From NCBI GenBank assembly GCA_020052215.1, contig JAGVPN010000062.1:1-8156 (forward strand): a stretch of DNA of 8,156 bases, given 5' to 3'. The stretch comes from Syntrophobacterales bacterium (GTDB lineage Bacteria; Desulfobacterota; Desulfobaccia; Desulfobaccales; 0-14-0-80-60-11). The notes under the pieces were generated by a model. That model had not been told where the DNA came from, ran no database searches, and saw only the letters and a program-made list of their open reading frames with translations. The translations under genes were made by a program, and so were the position numbers. Positions 1 to 8,156 of the stretch are shown here, in pieces; the first letter of the stretch is position 1; each line of letters starts with the position of its first letter.

Positions 1-3563
<3,563 letters not shown>

Positions 3564-3576
3564 AAAAGGCAGGTCC

Positions 3577-7734
<4,158 letters not shown>

Positions 7735-7739
7735 GAATA

Positions 7740-7746
7740 CTCCTTA
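7740..7746 (-). promoter_or_regulatory. rpoB ribosome binding site
   Basis: The transcript reads TAAGGAG, then TATTC, then the rpoB ATG at 7734. This is a near-perfect anti-Shine-Dalgarno match at a 5-base spacing and fixes the rpoB start. Independent re-initiation is needed here because the rplL stop lies about 180 bases upstream, too far for simple coupling. Confidence 0.9.
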
Positions 7747-7826
7747 AAGGTATGGCCTGAGTCTTGGGGACTGCTCTTGGTGCAACGGATAACTCCCATT
7801 CTCTGGCGGTGAAGGGGAAATGGGGC

Positions 7827-7855
7827 AAGAGGAAAAAGGGAGAAAAGGAAAAAAA
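7827..7855 (-). other. 29-base polypyrimidine run in the rplL–rpoB leader
   Basis: On the transcript strand this stretch is made only of T and C, including a run of seven T and one of five T; the plus strand is accordingly all purine. Extending down to 7811 the purine strand is broken only twice (T at 7821, C at 7826). It lies between rplL and rpoB and partly overlaps the candidate hairpin. Such tracts may favour polymerase pausing or protein binding, but no function is shown by the sequence. Confidence 0.6.
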
Positions 7856-7865
7856 CCTTTCCGCC
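7833..7865 (-). terminator. Candidate attenuator hairpin between rplL and rpoB
   Basis: On the transcript, GGCGGAAAGG (7865–7856) can pair with CCUUUUCUCC (7848–7839) around a loop of seven U's. Nine of ten positions pair, counting one G-U and one internal C-U mismatch. One C and then five U's follow (7837–7833). That resembles a leaky intrinsic terminator. E. coli is known to have a partial attenuator in this gap, which keeps polymerase subunit synthesis below that of the ribosomal proteins. The stem is modest and the U-run short, so partial termination or pausing is more likely than a full stop. Confidence 0.4.
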
Positions 7866-7915
7866 TTTTGACCTTTTCGCCCGCAAAACCCGACCCCAAA
7901 TACTACCAGCAAGTC

Positions 7916-8156
7916 CTACTTGATTTCGACGGTAGCTCCCTGGGCTTCCACCTTCTTCTTGACTTCTTCGGCTTCCGCCTTGGAAACCGCTTCTTTCAGA
8001 GTGGTGGGCACATTTTCCACCGCTTCCTTGGCCTCTTTCAGCCCCAAACTGGTGACGGCCCGGACTTCCTTGATCACCTGGATCTTGTTGGGACCGCAGA
8101 CCGTCAGGACCACGTCGAATTCGGTTTGCTCTTCCACCGCCGGAGCCGCCTCCGCC
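7916..8156 (-). CDS. rplL: 50S ribosomal protein L7/L12 (5' end beyond the window)
   Basis: L7/L12 forms the flexible stalk of the large ribosomal subunit and recruits the GTPase factors (EF-Tu, EF-G, IF2, RF3). Seventy-nine residues are visible, beginning [16 protein letters not shown]; these are the end of the Ala/Pro-rich hinge and the whole C-terminal domain. The N-terminal dimerisation domain and the true start lie beyond the right edge. The GTG at 8137 is an internal valine codon, not a start. The factor-binding face is conserved: [10 protein letters not shown] matches E. coli NKVAVIKAVR, keeping the lysine equivalent to K65 and the I, K and R that follow, with I in place of V66. The signature [15 protein letters not shown] and the terminal ATVEIK are typical. 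The stop is TAG at 7918–7916. It is the normal upstream neighbour of rpoB. Confidence 0.98.
   Translation of the reverse strand, partial: AEAAPAVEEQTEFDVVLTVCGPNKIQVIKEVRAVTSLGLKEAKEAVENVPTTLKEAVSKAEAEEVKKKVEAQGATVEIK

Larger units (their letters stand above)
7735..7915 (-). other. rplL–rpoB intergenic leader
   Basis: A 181-base non-coding gap. From rplL onward it holds a G-rich stretch, the candidate hairpin and pyrimidine tract, a mixed stretch with only weak local pairing (AGTC/GACT around CCCAA), and the rpoB ribosome binding site. I found no convincing -35/-10 promoter pair, and no open frame with codon use like its neighbours. The simplest reading is an untranslated region within one operon transcript. 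Confidence 0.75.

Noticed and set aside
7736..7752. Small inverted repeat ATAC...GTAT around the rpoB Shine-Dalgarno
   Set aside because: Only four firm pairs, mostly A-U, with mismatches inside; too weak to claim that it hides the ribosome binding site.
7735..7915. Possible separate rpoB promoter in the gap
   Set aside because: TTGCAC- and TTGCTG-like boxes occur but no TATAAT-like partner lies at proper spacing; not supportable from the sequence.
8135..8137. GTG as a start codon for a short 73-residue L7/L12
   Set aside because: The frame stays open upstream with the typical Ala/Pro hinge (AEAAPA), so this is an internal valine and the gene is cut by the window edge.

Overview
This window is a piece of the core bacterial transcription/translation locus rplL–rpoB–rpoC, all encoded on the minus strand, so transcription runs from high to low coordinates. 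It holds the 3' part of rplL (ribosomal protein L7/L12), a complete rpoB (RNA polymerase beta subunit, 1385 residues), and the first 1187 codons of rpoC (beta' subunit), which runs off the left edge.

The organism looks like a GC-rich, proteobacterium-type Gram-negative, most plausibly a deltaproteobacterial/Desulfobacterota lineage. The basis is the gene order, the high GC at third codon positions, and three large lineage-specific insertions: SI1 and SI2 in RpoB, and an insertion of about 190 residues (SI3) inside the RpoC trigger loop. The phylum is an impression from the protein sequences and was not tested with a tree. All catalytic and zinc-binding residues I checked are present. I saw no frameshift or internal stop, and the rifampicin-binding segment is of the sensitive wild type.

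Layout, in transcript order: the rplL C-terminal domain (8156–7916); a 181-base rplL–rpoB gap (7915–7735) with a 29-base pure polypyrimidine run on the transcript, a candidate hairpin followed by U's (possible attenuator), and a strong ribosome binding site just before rpoB; rpoB (7734–3577); a 13-base gap in which the rpoC Shine-Dalgarno overlaps the rpoB stop codon; then rpoC (3563–1, truncated). Beta and beta' form the catalytic core of RNA polymerase, while L7/L12 recruits GTPase factors to the ribosome. Co-transcription links ribosome and polymerase synthesis, and the rplL–rpoB gap is the classical place where their differing stoichiometry is set.

I found no accessory genes, mobile elements, tRNA/rRNA genes or CRISPR arrays, and no evidence of an undescribed system. 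The long open frames on the plus strand are shadows of rpoB and rpoC. The only part not explained by ordinary coding sequence is the rplL–rpoB gap.
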